From Cryobacterium cheniae (lineage in GTDB: Bacteria > Actinomycetota > Actinomycetes > Actinomycetales > Microbacteriaceae): a stretch of DNA of 64,000 bases. Position numbers and translations under genes: made by a program. Within the stretch, counting starts at the first letter, position 1, and every line of letters starts with the position of its first letter. Location: contig NZ_SOGN01000024.1 in NCBI RefSeq assembly GCF_004403395.1, positions 37,620 through 101,619 on the forward strand, read 5' to 3'. Shown piece after piece: positions 8,729 through 18,912 of this stretch. The notes under the pieces were generated by a model. That model had not been told where the DNA came from. It was given only the letters and a program-made list of their open reading frames with translations, and ran no database searches.

Positions 8729-10903
8729 ATGGACGGCGATAACATTCAGACCGACTCGGGCCTGGGCAACGACTTTGACGATGATTTCGATCCCCTGATC
8801 GGCGAGAACGATCCGGCGCTCCCCACCGAGCGCTACCTCGACCGGGAGCTGAGCTGGCTGGCCTTCAACCAGCGGGTGCTCGAGCTCGCGGAGGATCCCG
8901 ATCTGCCGGTCCTCGAACGGGCGAACTTCCTGGCCATCTTCGCCAGCAACCTCGATGAGTTCTTCATGGTGCGGGTCGCCGGCCTGAAGCGACGCATCCT
9001 CACCGGGCTGGCCGTACCGACAAACATCGGGCGCGCCCCGCAGGACGCCCTCTCCGATATCTCCACCACCGCCCACGTTCTGCAGGACCGGCACGCCCAC
9101 GCCTTCCAAGACCTCGTCAGCCCGGCCCTGGCCGAAGCCGGGATCGACATCGTCAACTGGGACACTCTGGACGAAGCCGACCGCCGTTCCCTGCGGGACT
9201 ACTTCTCGAACCAGATCTTCCCGGTGCTGATGCCGCTCGCGGTCGACCCGGTGCATCCGTTCCCCTACATTTCCGGGCTCTCACTCAACCTCGCGGTCCG
9301 GGTGCGCAATCCGAAGACCGGCAAGCAGGAATTCGCCCGGCTCAAAGTACCCACCATGCTCCCCCGCTTCGTGCGCGTGGATCGCCGCGAGAAGGCCGAC
9401 AGTGTGCGTTTCATCACGCTCGAGGACCTGATCGCGAATCACCTCGGGGATCTCTTCCCGGGCATGGACATCCTCGAGCACCACATTTTCCGCGTCACCC
9501 GTAACGAAGACGTCGAGATCGAAGAGGACGAGACCGAGAACCTGATCAAGGCCCTCGAGAAGGAACTGCTGCGCCGCCGGTTCGGCCCGCCCATCCGGCT
9601 CGAGATCACCGAGGACATGGACGAGGTCACCCTCGGCCTGCTCGTGCGCGAACTGGACGTCACCGACCAGGAGGTGTACCGGCTGCCGGCGCCGCTCGAC
9701 CTGGGCGGGCTGTTCGACCTGCGGATCGACCGTCCGGACCTGCGCTACGTGAAGCACGTGCCGACGACGGCCGTGCAGCTGCTGGCACCGGAACCGAACG
9801 CGCAACCGGACATTTTCAGCGCCATCTCACGCCAGGACATCCTGCTGCACCACCCGTACGAGTCGTTCGCGACCAGTGTGCAGGCGTTTCTGGAGCAGGC
9901 CGCGGCCGACCCGGATGTGCTCGCCATCAAGCAGACCCTGTACCGCACCTCCGGCGACAGCCCCATCGTCGAGGCACTCATCGCGGCCGCCGAGTCGGGC
10001 AAGCAGGTGCTCGCCCTGGTGGAGATCAAGGCCCGCTTCGACGAGCAGGCCAACATCACCTGGGCCCGCAAGCTGGAGAAGGCCGGCGTGCACGTGGTCT
10101 ACGGTCTCGTGGGCCTGAAGACGCACTGCAAGCTGGCCCTCGTGGTGCGAAACGAAAACGGCGTGCTGCGCCACTACAGCCACATCGGCACCGGCAACTA
10201 CAACCCCAAGACCAGCCGGCTCTACGAAGACCTCGGGCTGCTCACGGCGGACCCGCAGGTCGGCAAGGACCTCACCCGTCTGTTCAACGAGCTCTCCGGC
10301 TACGCGATCGAGAAGAAGTTCAAGCGCCTGCTGGTGGCGCCGCTGCACCTGCGCCGCGGCCTGCTGAAAAGCATTGCGGCGGAGACCGCGGCCGCCCAGG
10401 CCGGAAAGCCGTCGGGCATCCGGATCAAGGTGAACTCCATGGTCGACGAGGCCATCATCGACGCGCTCTACCGGGCCAGCCAGGCCCGCGTGCCGATCGA
10501 GATCTGGGTGCGCGGCATCTGCAGCCTGAAGCCCGGCGTCCCCGGGATGAGCGAGACCATCAAGGTGCGCTCGATTCTCGGACGGTACCTGGAGCACTCC
10601 CGGATCTTCTCGTTCCACACCAATGGCGACCCGCAGGTCTACATCGGCAGCGCCGACATGATGCACCGCAACCTCGACCGCCGGGTCGAGGCGCTGGTGC
10701 GCCTCGTCGACCCTGACCACCTCGCCGAAATCGACGCCCTCTTCACCCGGGCCATGGACGACCGCACCTCATCGTGGTGGCTGGACAGCTCGGGCGAATG
10801 GACGCGCCACCACCAGGACGCCTCCGGCCACCCGCTCGACGACATGCAGGACCGGCTCATGCAGCAGATCACCCACCGCAAGCGCCCGACGGGCCGCCGA
10901 TGA
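8729..10903 (+). CDS. ppk: Polyphosphate kinase 1
   Basis: 724 residues from the ATG at 8729 ([11 protein letters not shown]). PPK1 polymerises the gamma phosphate of ATP into polyphosphate. The N-terminal domain begins [20 protein letters not shown], and the catalytic C-terminal halves contain [14 protein letters not shown] and [20 protein letters not shown] with the autophosphorylated histidine. It is followed without a gap by a Nudix gene (ATGA overlap at 10900-10903), as in mycobacteria, and is placed between mshD and the pst operon, consistent with a phosphate-storage role. Confidence 0.96.
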   Translation: MDGDNIQTDSGLGNDFDDDFDPLIGENDPALPTERYLDRELSWLAFNQRVLELAEDPDLPVLERANFLAIFASNLDEFFMVRVAGLKRRILTGLAVPTNIGRAPQDALSDISTTAHVLQDRHAHAFQDLVSPALAEAGIDIVNWDTLDEADRRSLRDYFSNQIFPVLMPLAVDPVHPFPYISGLSLNLAVRVRNPKTGKQEFARLKVPTMLPRFVRVDRREKADSVRFITLEDLIANHLGDLFPGMDILEHHIFRVTRNEDVEIEEDETENLIKALEKELLRRRFGPPIRLEITEDMDEVTLGLLVRELDVTDQEVYRLPAPLDLGGLFDLRIDRPDLRYVKHVPTTAVQLLAPEPNAQPDIFSAISRQDILLHHPYESFATSVQAFLEQAAADPDVLAIKQTLYRTSGDSPIVEALIAAAESGKQVLALVEIKARFDEQANITWARKLEKAGVHVVYGLVGLKTHCKLALVVRNENGVLRHYSHIGTGNYNPKTSRLYEDLGLLTADPQVGKDLTRLFNELSGYAIEKKFKRLLVAPLHLRRGLLKSIAAETAAAQAGKPSGIRIKVNSMVDEAIIDALYRASQARVPIEIWVRGICSLKPGVPGMSETIKVRSILGRYLEHSRIFSFHTNGDPQVYIGSADMMHRNLDRRVEALVRLVDPDHLAEIDALFTRAMDDRTSSWWLDSSGEWTRHHQDASGHPLDDMQDRLMQQITHRKRPTGRR

Positions 10904-11838
10904 GTGAGCCCGCCGTCTACGCCGCGGGCGCCGTTTGCTGGCGCCTGATCGACGGCAAGATCCACGTTCTCCTGATCCACCGCACCGTGTACGGCGACGT
11001 GACCATCCCCAAGGGGAAGGTCGACCCGGGCGAGACCCTGCCGCAGACGGCCGTGCGCGAGATCGAGGAGGAGACCGGCCTGGCCGTGGCCCTCGGCGTG
11101 CCGCTGGGCGTCTCCGCCTATTCGCTGCTCAACGGCCGCGAGAAGATCGTGCACTACTGGGCCGCGGAAATCTCGGCCGAGGCCATCCAGCACTCGACCT
11201 TCGTGCCCAACGGCGAGGTCGCGGCGATCGAGTGGGTCACCATCAAGAAGGCCCGCAGCTATCTCAGCTACACGCCCGACGTGGACATCATCGATGCGTT
11301 CGCGAAGCTCGTCGACATGGGGGTCACCCGCACCTTCGCCCTGATCGCGCTTCGCCACGGCAAGGCCGTGCAACCCGGCCAGTGGTCGGGCCCGGACTTC
11401 AGCCGCCCACTGACCGAGCGCGGAGTCCAGCAGGCCGCCGCGATCGTGCCCACGATCACCGCCTGGCAGCCCCAGCGGATCGTGTCGAGCACGGCCACCC
11501 GCTGCGTGACCACCGTGGCCCCGCTCGCGGCGGCCACCGGCATCCAGATCAAGCGCACCGACCGCTACAGCCAGGATGCGTTCGAACAGGGTCTGGCGGA
11601 TGTCCGTTCCGGCATCGGCAAGCGGGTGCGGTCGCGCAAGACCGCCGTGATCTGCAGCCACGGGCCGGTTCTCCCCGAGATCCTGCACGAGATCGCCCTG
11701 GCCACGGGGAGCACCCACGGTGCGTACATCTCCGACGCGGCGGCCCTCGAAACGGGGTCTTTCTCGGTGGTGCACCTGTCCGCCGACAATCCGAGCGCGG
11801 GGATCGTCGCCATCGAGACTCATTCACCTGCCTACTGA
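10900..11838 (+). CDS. mutT1: MutT1-like Nudix hydrolase fused to a histidine-phosphatase domain
   Basis: 312 residues. Residues 1-135 are a Nudix domain with the complete box from GKVDPGETL to [11 protein letters not shown]. Residues about 145-312 form a phosphoglycerate-mutase-like domain with the RHG motif (LIALRHGKA) and a later catalytic histidine (VICSHGPVL). This two-domain fusion is that of mycobacterial MutT1, which removes 8-oxo-dGTP and hydrolyses diadenosine polyphosphates. The start overlaps the ppk stop, so the two are translationally coupled; the link suggests turnover of phosphate-rich nucleotides alongside polyphosphate. Confidence 0.92.
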   Translation: MSEPAVYAAGAVCWRLIDGKIHVLLIHRTVYGDVTIPKGKVDPGETLPQTAVREIEEETGLAVALGVPLGVSAYSLLNGREKIVHYWAAEISAEAIQHSTFVPNGEVAAIEWVTIKKARSYLSYTPDVDIIDAFAKLVDMGVTRTFALIALRHGKAVQPGQWSGPDFSRPLTERGVQQAAAIVPTITAWQPQRIVSSTATRCVTTVAPLAAATGIQIKRTDRYSQDAFEQGLADVRSGIGKRVRSRKTAVICSHGPVLPEILHEIALATGSTHGAYISDAAALETGSFSVVHLSADNPSAGIVAIETHSPAY

Positions 11839-11888
11839 CCAGGCATTTCACTGAGTCACCGGCTGCTTGTCCTGCCCTGCCCCGCCGC

Positions 11889-11933
11889 GTTCACCCGCCG
11901 TTAACCTTTTCGCAGGGGTGTCGTTAACCCGGC
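11889..11933 (+). promoter_or_regulatory. Tandem PHO boxes upstream of pstS
   Basis: Two adjacent 11-bp direct repeats, GTTCACCCGCC (11889-11899) and GTTAACCTTTT (11900-11910), are followed by a third, GTTAACCCGGC (11923-11933). This is the layout bound by PhoP/RegX3 in actinobacteria. The block ends 80 bp before the pstS GTG, in line with activation of pstSCAB by the RegX3 encoded at 1175-1855. Confidence 0.85.
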
Positions 11934-12012
11934 GGAATATGGTCATCCCGAGGCCAGCACCGGCCTCGAACTTGCAGTCACTTTTCTGAAAAAACCCTCG
12001 AAAGGGATCTCT

Positions 12013-13101
12013 GTGAATTTCACGCGTTTTGGCCGACCCGCGGTCATCGCCGTCGTCGCCGCTCTTGCTCTGTCTTCCTGCGCCGCGAATGAAGGCGCCG
12101 CACCGGAGTCCGACTCCGCCAGCGCCCTCACCGGCACGATCAACGCCGGCGGCGCCTCCTCCCAGGGCTCAGCCCAGGAAGCCTGGATCGCCGCCTTCCA
12201 GACTTCGAACCCCGACGTCACCATCAACTACGACCCGTCCGGTTCCGGCGCGGGTCGCGAGGCGTTCATCGCCGGTGGTCTGGACTTCGCCGGCTCCGAC
12301 TCCTACCTGAGCGATGAAGAACTCGCCGGCACCTTTGCTTCCTGCGCAGCGGACACCACCGCGGTAGACCTGCCCACGTACATTTCCCCGATCGCCGTGA
12401 TCTTCAACGTCGAAGGGGTCGACGAGCTCAACGTCGACGCCGACACGCTGGCCAAGATCTTCGCCGGCACCATCACCACCTGGAACGACCCGGCCCTCGT
12501 CGCGCTGAACGAGGGCGTCTCGCTCCCGTCGACCGCGATCACCGCCGTGCACCGCTCGGATGACTCGGGTACCACGAAGAACTTCGCGGACTACCTCGGC
12601 CAGAACGCCCCGGCCGTGTGGACCGAGAAGGCCTCCGACACGTTCCCGTTCCAGACCGGTGAGGGCGCCCAGGGCACCTCGGGTGTCGTCGACGCCGTCA
12701 CCAACGGCGTGGGCACCATCGGCTACGCCGACGCATCGCGTGCCGGCGACCTCGGGGTCGCCAAGCTCAAGGTCGGTGACGAGTTCGTCGCCTACACCGC
12801 CGAAGCCGCCGCCGCCGTCGTCGACGGTTCGCCCATGGTCGAGGGCCGCGAAGCCAACGACCTCGCGTTCGACCTCAACCGCACGACCACCAACCCGGAA
12901 GAGTACCCGCTCGTTCTGGTCAGCTACGCGGTCGTCTGCACCGAGTACGCCGACGCCGCCCAGGCTGAGCTCGTCAAGGCCTACGTCGGCTACATGGCCA
13001 GCGCCGAGGGACAGGCCGAGGCTGAGGCATCCGCCGGCGCCGCACCGATGACGACCGAACTGCAGGACAAGGTCGCAGCGGTTCTCGAGACCGTCAAGTA
13101 A
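12013..13101 (+). CDS. pstS: Phosphate ABC transporter substrate-binding lipoprotein PstS
   Basis: 362 residues with a GTG start after AAAGGGA. A lipoprotein signal ends with the lipobox LSSCAA (Cys near 23). The mature protein has the PstS phosphate-binding elements: INAGGASSQGSAQEAWIAAF, YDPSGSGAGREAFI, FAGSDSYLS and VHRSDDSGTTKNFADYL. It captures phosphate outside the membrane and passes it to PstC/PstA. First gene of pstSCAB; a 20-bp stem-loop separates it from pstC. Confidence 0.96.
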   Translation: MNFTRFGRPAVIAVVAALALSSCAANEGAAPESDSASALTGTINAGGASSQGSAQEAWIAAFQTSNPDVTINYDPSGSGAGREAFIAGGLDFAGSDSYLSDEELAGTFASCAADTTAVDLPTYISPIAVIFNVEGVDELNVDADTLAKIFAGTITTWNDPALVALNEGVSLPSTAITAVHRSDDSGTTKNFADYLGQNAPAVWTEKASDTFPFQTGEGAQGTSGVVDAVTNGVGTIGYADASRAGDLGVAKLKVGDEFVAYTAEAAAAVVDGSPMVEGREANDLAFDLNRTTTNPEEYPLVLVSYAVVCTEYADAAQAELVKAYVGYMASAEGQAEAEASAGAAPMTTELQDKVAAVLETVK

Positions 13102-13123
13102 CACCCGCTCCACCGCTTCTCCG

Positions 13124-13170
13124 CTGCCCGATCCGGTGCTCGCTTAGTCTGCGAGCACCGGGTCGGGCAG
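13124..13170 (+). terminator. Stem-loop between pstS and pstC (attenuator or mRNA stabiliser)
   Basis: Arms 13124-13143 and 13151-13170 pair over 20 positions with one wobble around a TTAGTCT loop. There is no run of T after it. In binding-protein-dependent transport operons such hairpins after the first gene protect the binding-protein mRNA and reduce read-through, giving more binding protein than permease. Confidence 0.75.
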
Positions 13171-13245
13171 ACTGGGGTTCGTGGCCTGTGACATGAACCT
13201 CTCCTTCCCCGCTTTCACCCTCACCCTCCCAGGGAGATTTACGGC

Positions 13246-14190
13246 ATGACGACCGCAGTCGAGCGCCCCACGCTCAAGGCCAAGGAACGCCCCGGCGACC
13301 GCATCTTCTCCACCAGCACGATCGTGTCCGGCAGCCTTATCCTGGCCATCCTCGCCGCCGTCGCCGCGTTCCTGCTCGTGCAGAGTCTGCCGGCCTTCGT
13401 GGCCGATCCGGAGGAGTTCAAGGGTGACGCCACCAACTTCTGGCAGTACGTCGGACCGCTCGCCTTCGGCACGCTCTGGTCGGCCTTCCTCGCCCTCCTC
13501 ATGGCCGTGCCCATCGCCATCGGCATCGCGCTCTTCATCTCGCACTACGCCCCCCGCAAGCTCGCGCAGGGTCTGGGCTACCTGATCGACCTGCTGGCCG
13601 CAGTGCCGTCCGTGGTCTTCGGGCTGTGGGGCATCGGCGTGCTCGCCCCGCTCGTGCAGCCGTTCTACACGAACCTGGTCGAGTGGTTCGGCTGGTTCCC
13701 GCTCTTCGCCGGCCCGGTCTCCGGCACCGGGCGCACCACGCTCACCGTCGCCATCGTGCTCGCCGTGATGGTGCTGCCGATCATCACCGCGCTGTCCCGG
13801 GAGATCTTCCTGCAGACCCCCGTGCTCTACGAGGAGGCGTCGCTGGCGCTCGGCGCTACCCGCTGGGAAATGATCACCATGGCCGTGCTGCCCTTCGGCC
13901 GCGCCGGCATCATCTCCGCCTCGATGCTCGGCCTCGGCCGCGCCCTGGGCGAGACCATGGCCGTCGCCATGGTGCTCTCACCGAGCCGGGACGTCATCTT
14001 CCAGCTGTTGACCTCGCAGAACCCCACCACGATCGCCGCGAACATCGCCCTTAACTTTCCGGAGGCGAACGGCGTCGGCGTCAACATCCTGCTCGCGACA
14101 GGCCTGATCCTCTTCGTCATCACTCTCGTGGTGAACATGATCGCCCGCGTCATCATCAACCGCCGTAAGGCATTCTCCGGAGCGAACTGA
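13246..14190 (+). CDS. pstC: Phosphate ABC transporter permease PstC
   Basis: 314 residues with six or so membrane helices; first helix about residues 28-50. The binding-protein-dependent transport signature is seen as EEASLALGATRWEMITMAVLPFGRAGI, which contacts PstB. PstC forms the membrane channel with PstA. An AGGGAG site is placed 8 bp before the ATG. The stop overlaps the pstA start (TGATG at 14188-14192), which indicates translational coupling. Confidence 0.95.
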   Translation: MTTAVERPTLKAKERPGDRIFSTSTIVSGSLILAILAAVAAFLLVQSLPAFVADPEEFKGDATNFWQYVGPLAFGTLWSAFLALLMAVPIAIGIALFISHYAPRKLAQGLGYLIDLLAAVPSVVFGLWGIGVLAPLVQPFYTNLVEWFGWFPLFAGPVSGTGRTTLTVAIVLAVMVLPIITALSREIFLQTPVLYEEASLALGATRWEMITMAVLPFGRAGIISASMLGLGRALGETMAVAMVLSPSRDVIFQLLTSQNPTTIAANIALNFPEANGVGVNILLATGLILFVITLVVNMIARVIINRRKAFSGAN

Positions 14191-15290
14191 TGAGCCTGAC
14201 GAGAACGACCGCACCCACGGCCGCGCCGCTGACGAACTCCCTCACCGCGGGCAAGCTCCCCCGGCACTCCCCACTCATCGTGCTGCTGGCCAGCTGGCTG
14301 GTCACCGGAGCGTTCTTCTTCGTGCTCATGCTCTCCGGGGCCGCCGAGGGATTCAACATCGTCGGAACGCTCTTCTTCGGTACCGTCGTCTACTGCGTCG
14401 CCATCTTCCTCCTCTCGTATTACGTCGAGGGTGTGCGCAAAGCCAAGGACCGCCTGGTCACCGCCCTCGTCACCGTGGCCTTCGTGGTGGCACTGCTGCC
14501 GCTCTTCTCCCTCGTGTTCACGACCCTGGTCAACGGGCTTCCGGCGTTCCTCACGCCGAGCTTCTTCACCCAGTCCCAGCGCAACGTCGTGGGCGAGGGC
14601 GGCGGTGCCCTGCACGCGGTCATCGGAACGCTCCTGATCACCGGTGTGGCCACGCTCATCTCGGTTCCGATCGGCCTGCTGAGTGCGATCTACCTCACCG
14701 AGTACGGCCGTGGCCGGCTCGCCCGGGCGATCACATTCTTCGTCGACGTCATGACCGGGATCCCGTCGATCGTGGCGGGACTGTTCGCCTTCGCCCTGTT
14801 CTCACTTCTGTTCAACGACCCCGGCATCCGCTTCGGGTTCGGCGGCGCCATCGCGCTCACGGTTCTGATGATCCCGGTCGTCGTCCGCTCCAGCGAGGAA
14901 ATGCTCAAGCTCGTTCCCAACGAGCTGCGCGAGGCGGCGTACGCCCTGGGTGTGCCGAAATGGCTGACCATCCTCAAGGTGGTGCTGCCGACATCCCTCG
15001 CCGGGATCGTGACCGGGATCATGATCTCGATCTCCCGAGTGATCGGGGAGACGGCCCCGTTGCTGATCATCTCCGGGTTCACGGCGAGCATGAACTACGA
15101 TCTGTTCAACGAGCGCATGATGACCCTGCCCGTGTTCGTCTACACCCAGTACGCCAATCAGGGCGCGGACACCCAGGCGTACCTCGACCGTGCCTGGGCC
15201 GGTGCCCTGACGCTCATCCTGATCGTGATGCTGCTGAACCTCGGCGCGCGCGTCATCGCCAGAATCTTCTCCCCCAAGCTCGGCCGCTAG
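14190..15290 (+). CDS. pstA: Phosphate ABC transporter permease PstA
   Basis: 366 residues, longer than E. coli PstA because of an N-terminal extension containing two additional hydrophobic segments (about 25-50 and 58-80). The core has the permease loop REAAYALGVPKWLTILKVVLPTSLAGI and VIGETAPLLIISG, both typical of PstA. It partners PstC as the inner-membrane pore. The next gene, pstB, begins 42 bp downstream. Confidence 0.94.
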   Translation: MSLTRTTAPTAAPLTNSLTAGKLPRHSPLIVLLASWLVTGAFFFVLMLSGAAEGFNIVGTLFFGTVVYCVAIFLLSYYVEGVRKAKDRLVTALVTVAFVVALLPLFSLVFTTLVNGLPAFLTPSFFTQSQRNVVGEGGGALHAVIGTLLITGVATLISVPIGLLSAIYLTEYGRGRLARAITFFVDVMTGIPSIVAGLFAFALFSLLFNDPGIRFGFGGAIALTVLMIPVVVRSSEEMLKLVPNELREAAYALGVPKWLTILKVVLPTSLAGIVTGIMISISRVIGETAPLLIISGFTASMNYDLFNERMMTLPVFVYTQYANQGADTQAYLDRAWAGALTLILIVMLLNLGARVIARIFSPKLGR

Positions 15291-15332
15291 GCTCCACCTC
15301 CCGGCCTTCGGCCGTCCGAACCAAAGGAATGC

Positions 15333-16112
15333 ATGTCCAAGCGCATTGAAGTCAACGACCTCAACGTCTACTACAGCAAGTTTCTCGCTGTCGAGGAGGT
15401 GTCGTTGGTGATCGAGCCTCGCACTGTGACGGCCCTGATCGGGCCCAGCGGCTGCGGCAAGTCCACGTTCCTGCGCACGCTGAACCGCATGCATGAGGTC
15501 ATCCCCGGGGCGTACGTCACGGGCGAGGTTCTCATCGACGGCAACAATCTCTACGGCCCGGGCGTCGACCCGGTGCTGGTGCGCCGGCAGGTGGGCATGG
15601 TGTTCCAGCGCCCGAACCCGTTCCCGACCATGTCGATCGGCGACAATGTCCTGGCCGGCGTGAAGCTCAACAACCGCCGGATGGCCAAGTCCGATGCGGA
15701 CGACCTGATCGAGAAGTCGCTGATGGGTGCGAACCTCTGGAACGAGGTCAAGGACCGCCTCGACAAGCCCGGCTCGAGCCTCTCCGGCGGGCAGCAGCAG
15801 CGTCTCTGCATCGCGCGTGCGATCGCTGTGCAGCCGGACGTCATCCTGATGGACGAACCCTGCTCAGCCCTCGACCCGATCTCGACCCTGGCGATCGAGG
15901 ATCTGATCGAGGAGATGAAGGCCGACTACACGATTGTGATCGTCACCCACAACATGCAGCAGGCATCCCGGGTCTCGGACCGCACCGGGTTCTTCAACAT
16001 CGCCGGCACCGGCAAGCCCGGCAAGCTGATCGAGTACGACGACACGACCACGATGTTCTCCAACCCGAGCGTGCAGGCCACCGAGGACTACGTCTCCGGC
16101 CGCTTCGGCTAG
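15333..16112 (+). CDS. pstB: Phosphate ABC transporter ATPase PstB
   Basis: 259 residues. It carries Walker A (GPSGCGKST, about 35-43), the Q-loop, signature [15 protein letters not shown], Walker [13 protein letters not shown] and the H-loop VTHNMQQA. The sequence [16 protein letters not shown] after the Q-loop is characteristic of phosphate importers. It energises PstSCA and closes the operon; downstream, PabC is transcribed towards it. Confidence 0.96.
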   Translation: MSKRIEVNDLNVYYSKFLAVEEVSLVIEPRTVTALIGPSGCGKSTFLRTLNRMHEVIPGAYVTGEVLIDGNNLYGPGVDPVLVRRQVGMVFQRPNPFPTMSIGDNVLAGVKLNNRRMAKSDADDLIEKSLMGANLWNEVKDRLDKPGSSLSGGQQQRLCIARAIAVQPDVILMDEPCSALDPISTLAIEDLIEEMKADYTIVIVTHNMQQASRVSDRTGFFNIAGTGKPGKLIEYDDTTTMFSNPSVQATEDYVSGRFG

Positions 16113-16152
16113 AGTTCAGCGCCCTGCTGGGGCGAGGCGCTGCCGCGGAACG

Positions 16153-17055
16153 TCAGGTGGTGCGGGCGAGCAGGGCGGCGTTGAGGGCGCGGGTGCGCTC
16201 GAGATCGACGGGCAGCGGCCTGCCGTCGAGTTCGGTCACGCTCACGGCCATACGAAGGCTGGAGAGCAGCCAGACGGCATCCGCCGCCCGCAGCTCGTCG
16301 ACGCGCACGTCACGGTACTCCGTGTGCTCCCCGGCCGCCCGCAGGTGCTCGAATGCGCTCTGCTGGGTGGTGCCGTGCAGGATGGCCCTGCTCGGGACGG
16401 GAGAGACGTAGACGCCGCCCGTGCGGAGCATCACGGTCGAGGTGGGGCCCTCGAGCACGAAGTCGTCGTGGGTGAGGAAGATGGCGTCGTCGGCGCCGCG
16501 GCGACGGGCTTCCCTCAGTGCGGCCATATTGACCGCGTAGCTGAGCGTCTTCGCGCCCATCAGAAGCCACGGCGCCTGATCGGCGACCCCGTGCGGGTAG
16601 CCACGGTCCAGGGTGACAGCTCGGATGCCGCCCTCGCGGACAGGGCCGAAGTCAGGCGCGGCGGTCGCGTGCAGCCAGGCCGTGGGTGCCGGGCCCGACT
16701 CGACGCCGCGGCTGTAGACGAGCTTCAGCACGATTTCGCCCTCATCCGGGACACGGTCGACCACGTGCGCGATCGCGGCCTGCCATTGGGTGGTGTTCGG
16801 CTCGGGCAGCTCGCAGATCGCGGCCGAGGTTCCCAGCCGGGCGAGGTGCGGGCCGACCGCCTGCGGGCGGCCGCCGATAACCCCGAGGGTCTCAAAGACG
16901 CCGTCGCCCCGCTGGGCGCTGAGCTCCCCCACGCGCAGCGCCGGGGCGCCGGGGTCCACCTCGTGGAAGGTGCCGCCGAAGGCCGTCTGCGGTGAATCCG
17001 CAGGGACCGGGTCGATGAGCAGGGTGAAGGGCAGCGTCCTCGGCCGAACAGTCAT
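16153..17055 (-). CDS. pabC: Aminodeoxychorismate lyase / class IV aminotransferase
   Basis: 300 residues of the PLP fold-type IV family. The catalytic lysine lies in LLMGAKTLSYAVNM (near residue 167), and the cofactor-binding segment is DDAIFLTHDDFVLEGPTSTVML. The N-terminal pattern RGDGVFETLGVIGG is the family substrate loop. PabC releases pyruvate from aminodeoxychorismate to give p-aminobenzoate for folate; a branched-chain or D-amino-acid aminotransferase cannot be excluded by motif alone, but size and actinobacterial annotation practice favour PabC. Confidence 0.82.
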   Translation of the reverse strand: MTVRPRTLPFTLLIDPVPADSPQTAFGGTFHEVDPGAPALRVGELSAQRGDGVFETLGVIGGRPQAVGPHLARLGTSAAICELPEPNTTQWQAAIAHVVDRVPDEGEIVLKLVYSRGVESGPAPTAWLHATAAPDFGPVREGGIRAVTLDRGYPHGVADQAPWLLMGAKTLSYAVNMAALREARRRGADDAIFLTHDDFVLEGPTSTVMLRTGGVYVSPVPSRAILHGTTQQSAFEHLRAAGEHTEYRDVRVDELRAADAVWLLSSLRMAVSVTELDGRPLPVDLERTRALNAALLARTT

Positions 17056-17088
17056 CCTTCGAGCCTAGAGGATCGGGCCGGGAACCGG

Positions 17089-18078
17089 TCAGGAACTCTG
17101 GATGGCGAGGATCGGGTCGCTGGTCGGCTGCTTCGAGCCGCCCTTGGGCTCGACCGTGACGCCGATCGTGTCGCCGGCGGTGAGGCTACCGTCGAGCACG
17201 CGCCACACGGTCCCGGAACCGGACGAGTCGAAGGTTCCGGCCGAAACCGCGCCCGAGCCGCCGATGTACCAGAGCTGGTAGTCCTGGTCGGACGACAGGG
17301 CCGGCAGGTCGTCGACCAGGAGCGCGGACAGGCCGCGCTCCTCGGACCAGACCAGGGTGGCCTCCTGACCGTCGGCGGTCGTCGCCGAGGCCCGTTGCGT
17401 GTCGGAGGCCGCCGTGATCTGCACCAGGCCGGCGGCCTGCTCCTGCGCGAACTGGTCCGACTCCAACGACTGTCCGACGAACGTCCCCCCCGCGAACAGG
17501 GCGACGGCTGCCGCGGCCGCCGCGAGCACGCTGGCGGGACGCTGGAACCAGCGCACCCGGGCGCGTTCGGCGGCGGTGCGTTCGGGGGCGGCGCGCTCGG
17601 GTGCCGTACCTGGGTTCGGTGCCGGATCGTTGGGCGGCGCGGGAGCATCCGTCGCCTCCGGCCACGACCGGGACGACTCGAGCTGCGGAGCCGGAGCGAG
17701 CCGGGGGGCTGCGGGCTCCTCGGATGCGGTGCCCGCTGCGGTTGCTGCTGCTGTGGCCGGCGGAGCGGCCGGTGCGGCGGCCGGTGCGGTCTGATCGCCC
17801 GGCAGGGGCGCGAGCTGCGGCGTGGAGGCGAGCCTGGCCATCAGGGAAGCCTTGAGCGCGGCCGGGGGCTGTACGGGGGCGACGGCAAGGCCCAGCGCCA
17901 CCGCGGTGTCACTCAGCTCGGCGGCCTCGATGCGGGCCTGCTCGGACGCTGCGAGGTGTTCCTCATAGTCGGCGGCGTCCTCCTCGCCCAGAGCGTGGAG
18001 GGCGTAAGCACCGGCCAGCTCGCCCGGGTTCTCCCCGGCGGTGTTGCGGGTTTCGTCATCCCGGGTGTTGTCGCTCAT
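17089..18078 (-). CDS. rskA: Anti-sigma-K factor RskA
   Basis: 329 residues. The cytoplasmic N-terminus (about 1-85) holds the anti-sigma helices (LAGAYALHALGEEDAADYEEHLA); a long Ala/Pro-rich linker (about 90-165) follows; one membrane helix (about 178-200, SVLAAAAAAVALFAGGTFVG); then an extracytoplasmic RskA_C domain. RskA sequesters SigK at the membrane until regulated proteolysis. Its start overlaps the sigK stop (18075-18078), so partners are made together. The linker is unusually rich in alternating Pro/Ala/Glu. Confidence 0.9.
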   Translation of the reverse strand: MSDNTRDDETRNTAGENPGELAGAYALHALGEEDAADYEEHLAASEQARIEAAELSDTAVALGLAVAPVQPPAALKASLMARLASTPQLAPLPGDQTAPAAAPAAPPATAAATAAGTASEEPAAPRLAPAPQLESSRSWPEATDAPAPPNDPAPNPGTAPERAAPERTAAERARVRWFQRPASVLAAAAAAVALFAGGTFVGQSLESDQFAQEQAAGLVQITAASDTQRASATTADGQEATLVWSEERGLSALLVDDLPALSSDQDYQLWYIGGSGAVSAGTFDSSGSGTVWRVLDGSLTAGDTIGVTVEPKGGSKQPTSDPILAIQSS

Positions 18079-18659
18079 GACGCCACTCCCAGTTCATCGC
18101 GCAGGCGGATCATTCCGTCGCGCAGCCTCGTTTTCACGGTTCCGAGAGGGATCTGCAACCGCTCGGCGACTTCACTCTGACTGAGGCCACCGTAGTAGGC
18201 GAGGCTGATCGCCTGGCGTTGCAATTCCGTCAATCTGGCCATCGCCTTCTCCACCCTCTCGTGCTCGATTCGTACTCCGACTGTCTCGGCCACCTCGTCG
18301 TAGGCCACCGCAAGATCACGGATACCGATTTTGATGTCCCGGTCGCGGCTGGCCTGCGACGACCGAATCCGGTCGATCGCACGGCGGTGCGCCATGGTCA
18401 GGATCCAGGTCGAAGCCCCACCACGCTGGGCCTCGTACCTCGTCGCCGTCTGCCAGATCTCCAGGAAAATCTCCTGGGTCACTTCTTCCGACTGCGAGGG
18501 GTCGACCAACAGGCGTCGGACGAGGCCGAGGACTCGGGGCGCCATCCGGTCATACAAATCCCCGAATGCTCCTTCGTCTCCCTGCGCCACCCGGCCCAGA
18601 AGTTCCTCCTGGGAAGCAGGAACGATCGACTCTCGGTCGACGTCGAATTCAGCACTCAT
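18075..18659 (-). CDS. sigK: ECF RNA polymerase sigma factor SigK
   Basis: 194 residues from the ATG at 18659; another ATG at 18671 would add four residues. Region 2 includes DLYDRMAPRVLGLVRRLLV, TQEIFLEIWQTA and the region 2.4 segment STWILTMAHRRAIDRIRSSQ. Region 4 (about 135-185) has LTELQRQAISLAYYGGLSQSEVA and IPLGTVKTRLRDGMIRLRDE, the -35-recognition helix-turn-helix. Paired with rskA immediately downstream, as in mycobacteria. Confidence 0.92.
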   Translation of the reverse strand: MSAEFDVDRESIVPASQEELLGRVAQGDEGAFGDLYDRMAPRVLGLVRRLLVDPSQSEEVTQEIFLEIWQTATRYEAQRGGASTWILTMAHRRAIDRIRSSQASRDRDIKIGIRDLAVAYDEVAETVGVRIEHERVEKAMARLTELQRQAISLAYYGGLSQSEVAERLQIPLGTVKTRLRDGMIRLRDELGVAS

Positions 18660-18912
18660 GAGAACAAGCATCTCAGGTCTTGTCCACGTCCATGACTCAT
18701 GGTTCGGCGCAGAGCCCGGATCGGATTGGTAGAGCACGAAAAGCCGAGGAAGAGTGTGGAGGCCGGACCGCAGAACGCCTCTCGGCGCGAGGCCGCTCAA
18801 AGCGGCGAATATTGGAGCCCGGGGTTACTGCGGCCCGACCAGAGTCCAGTGTAAACGACACGGATGCGGTTCGCGCACCGGCCCGGCCGACTCACGGCCG
18901 GTCCCGGTTCGG

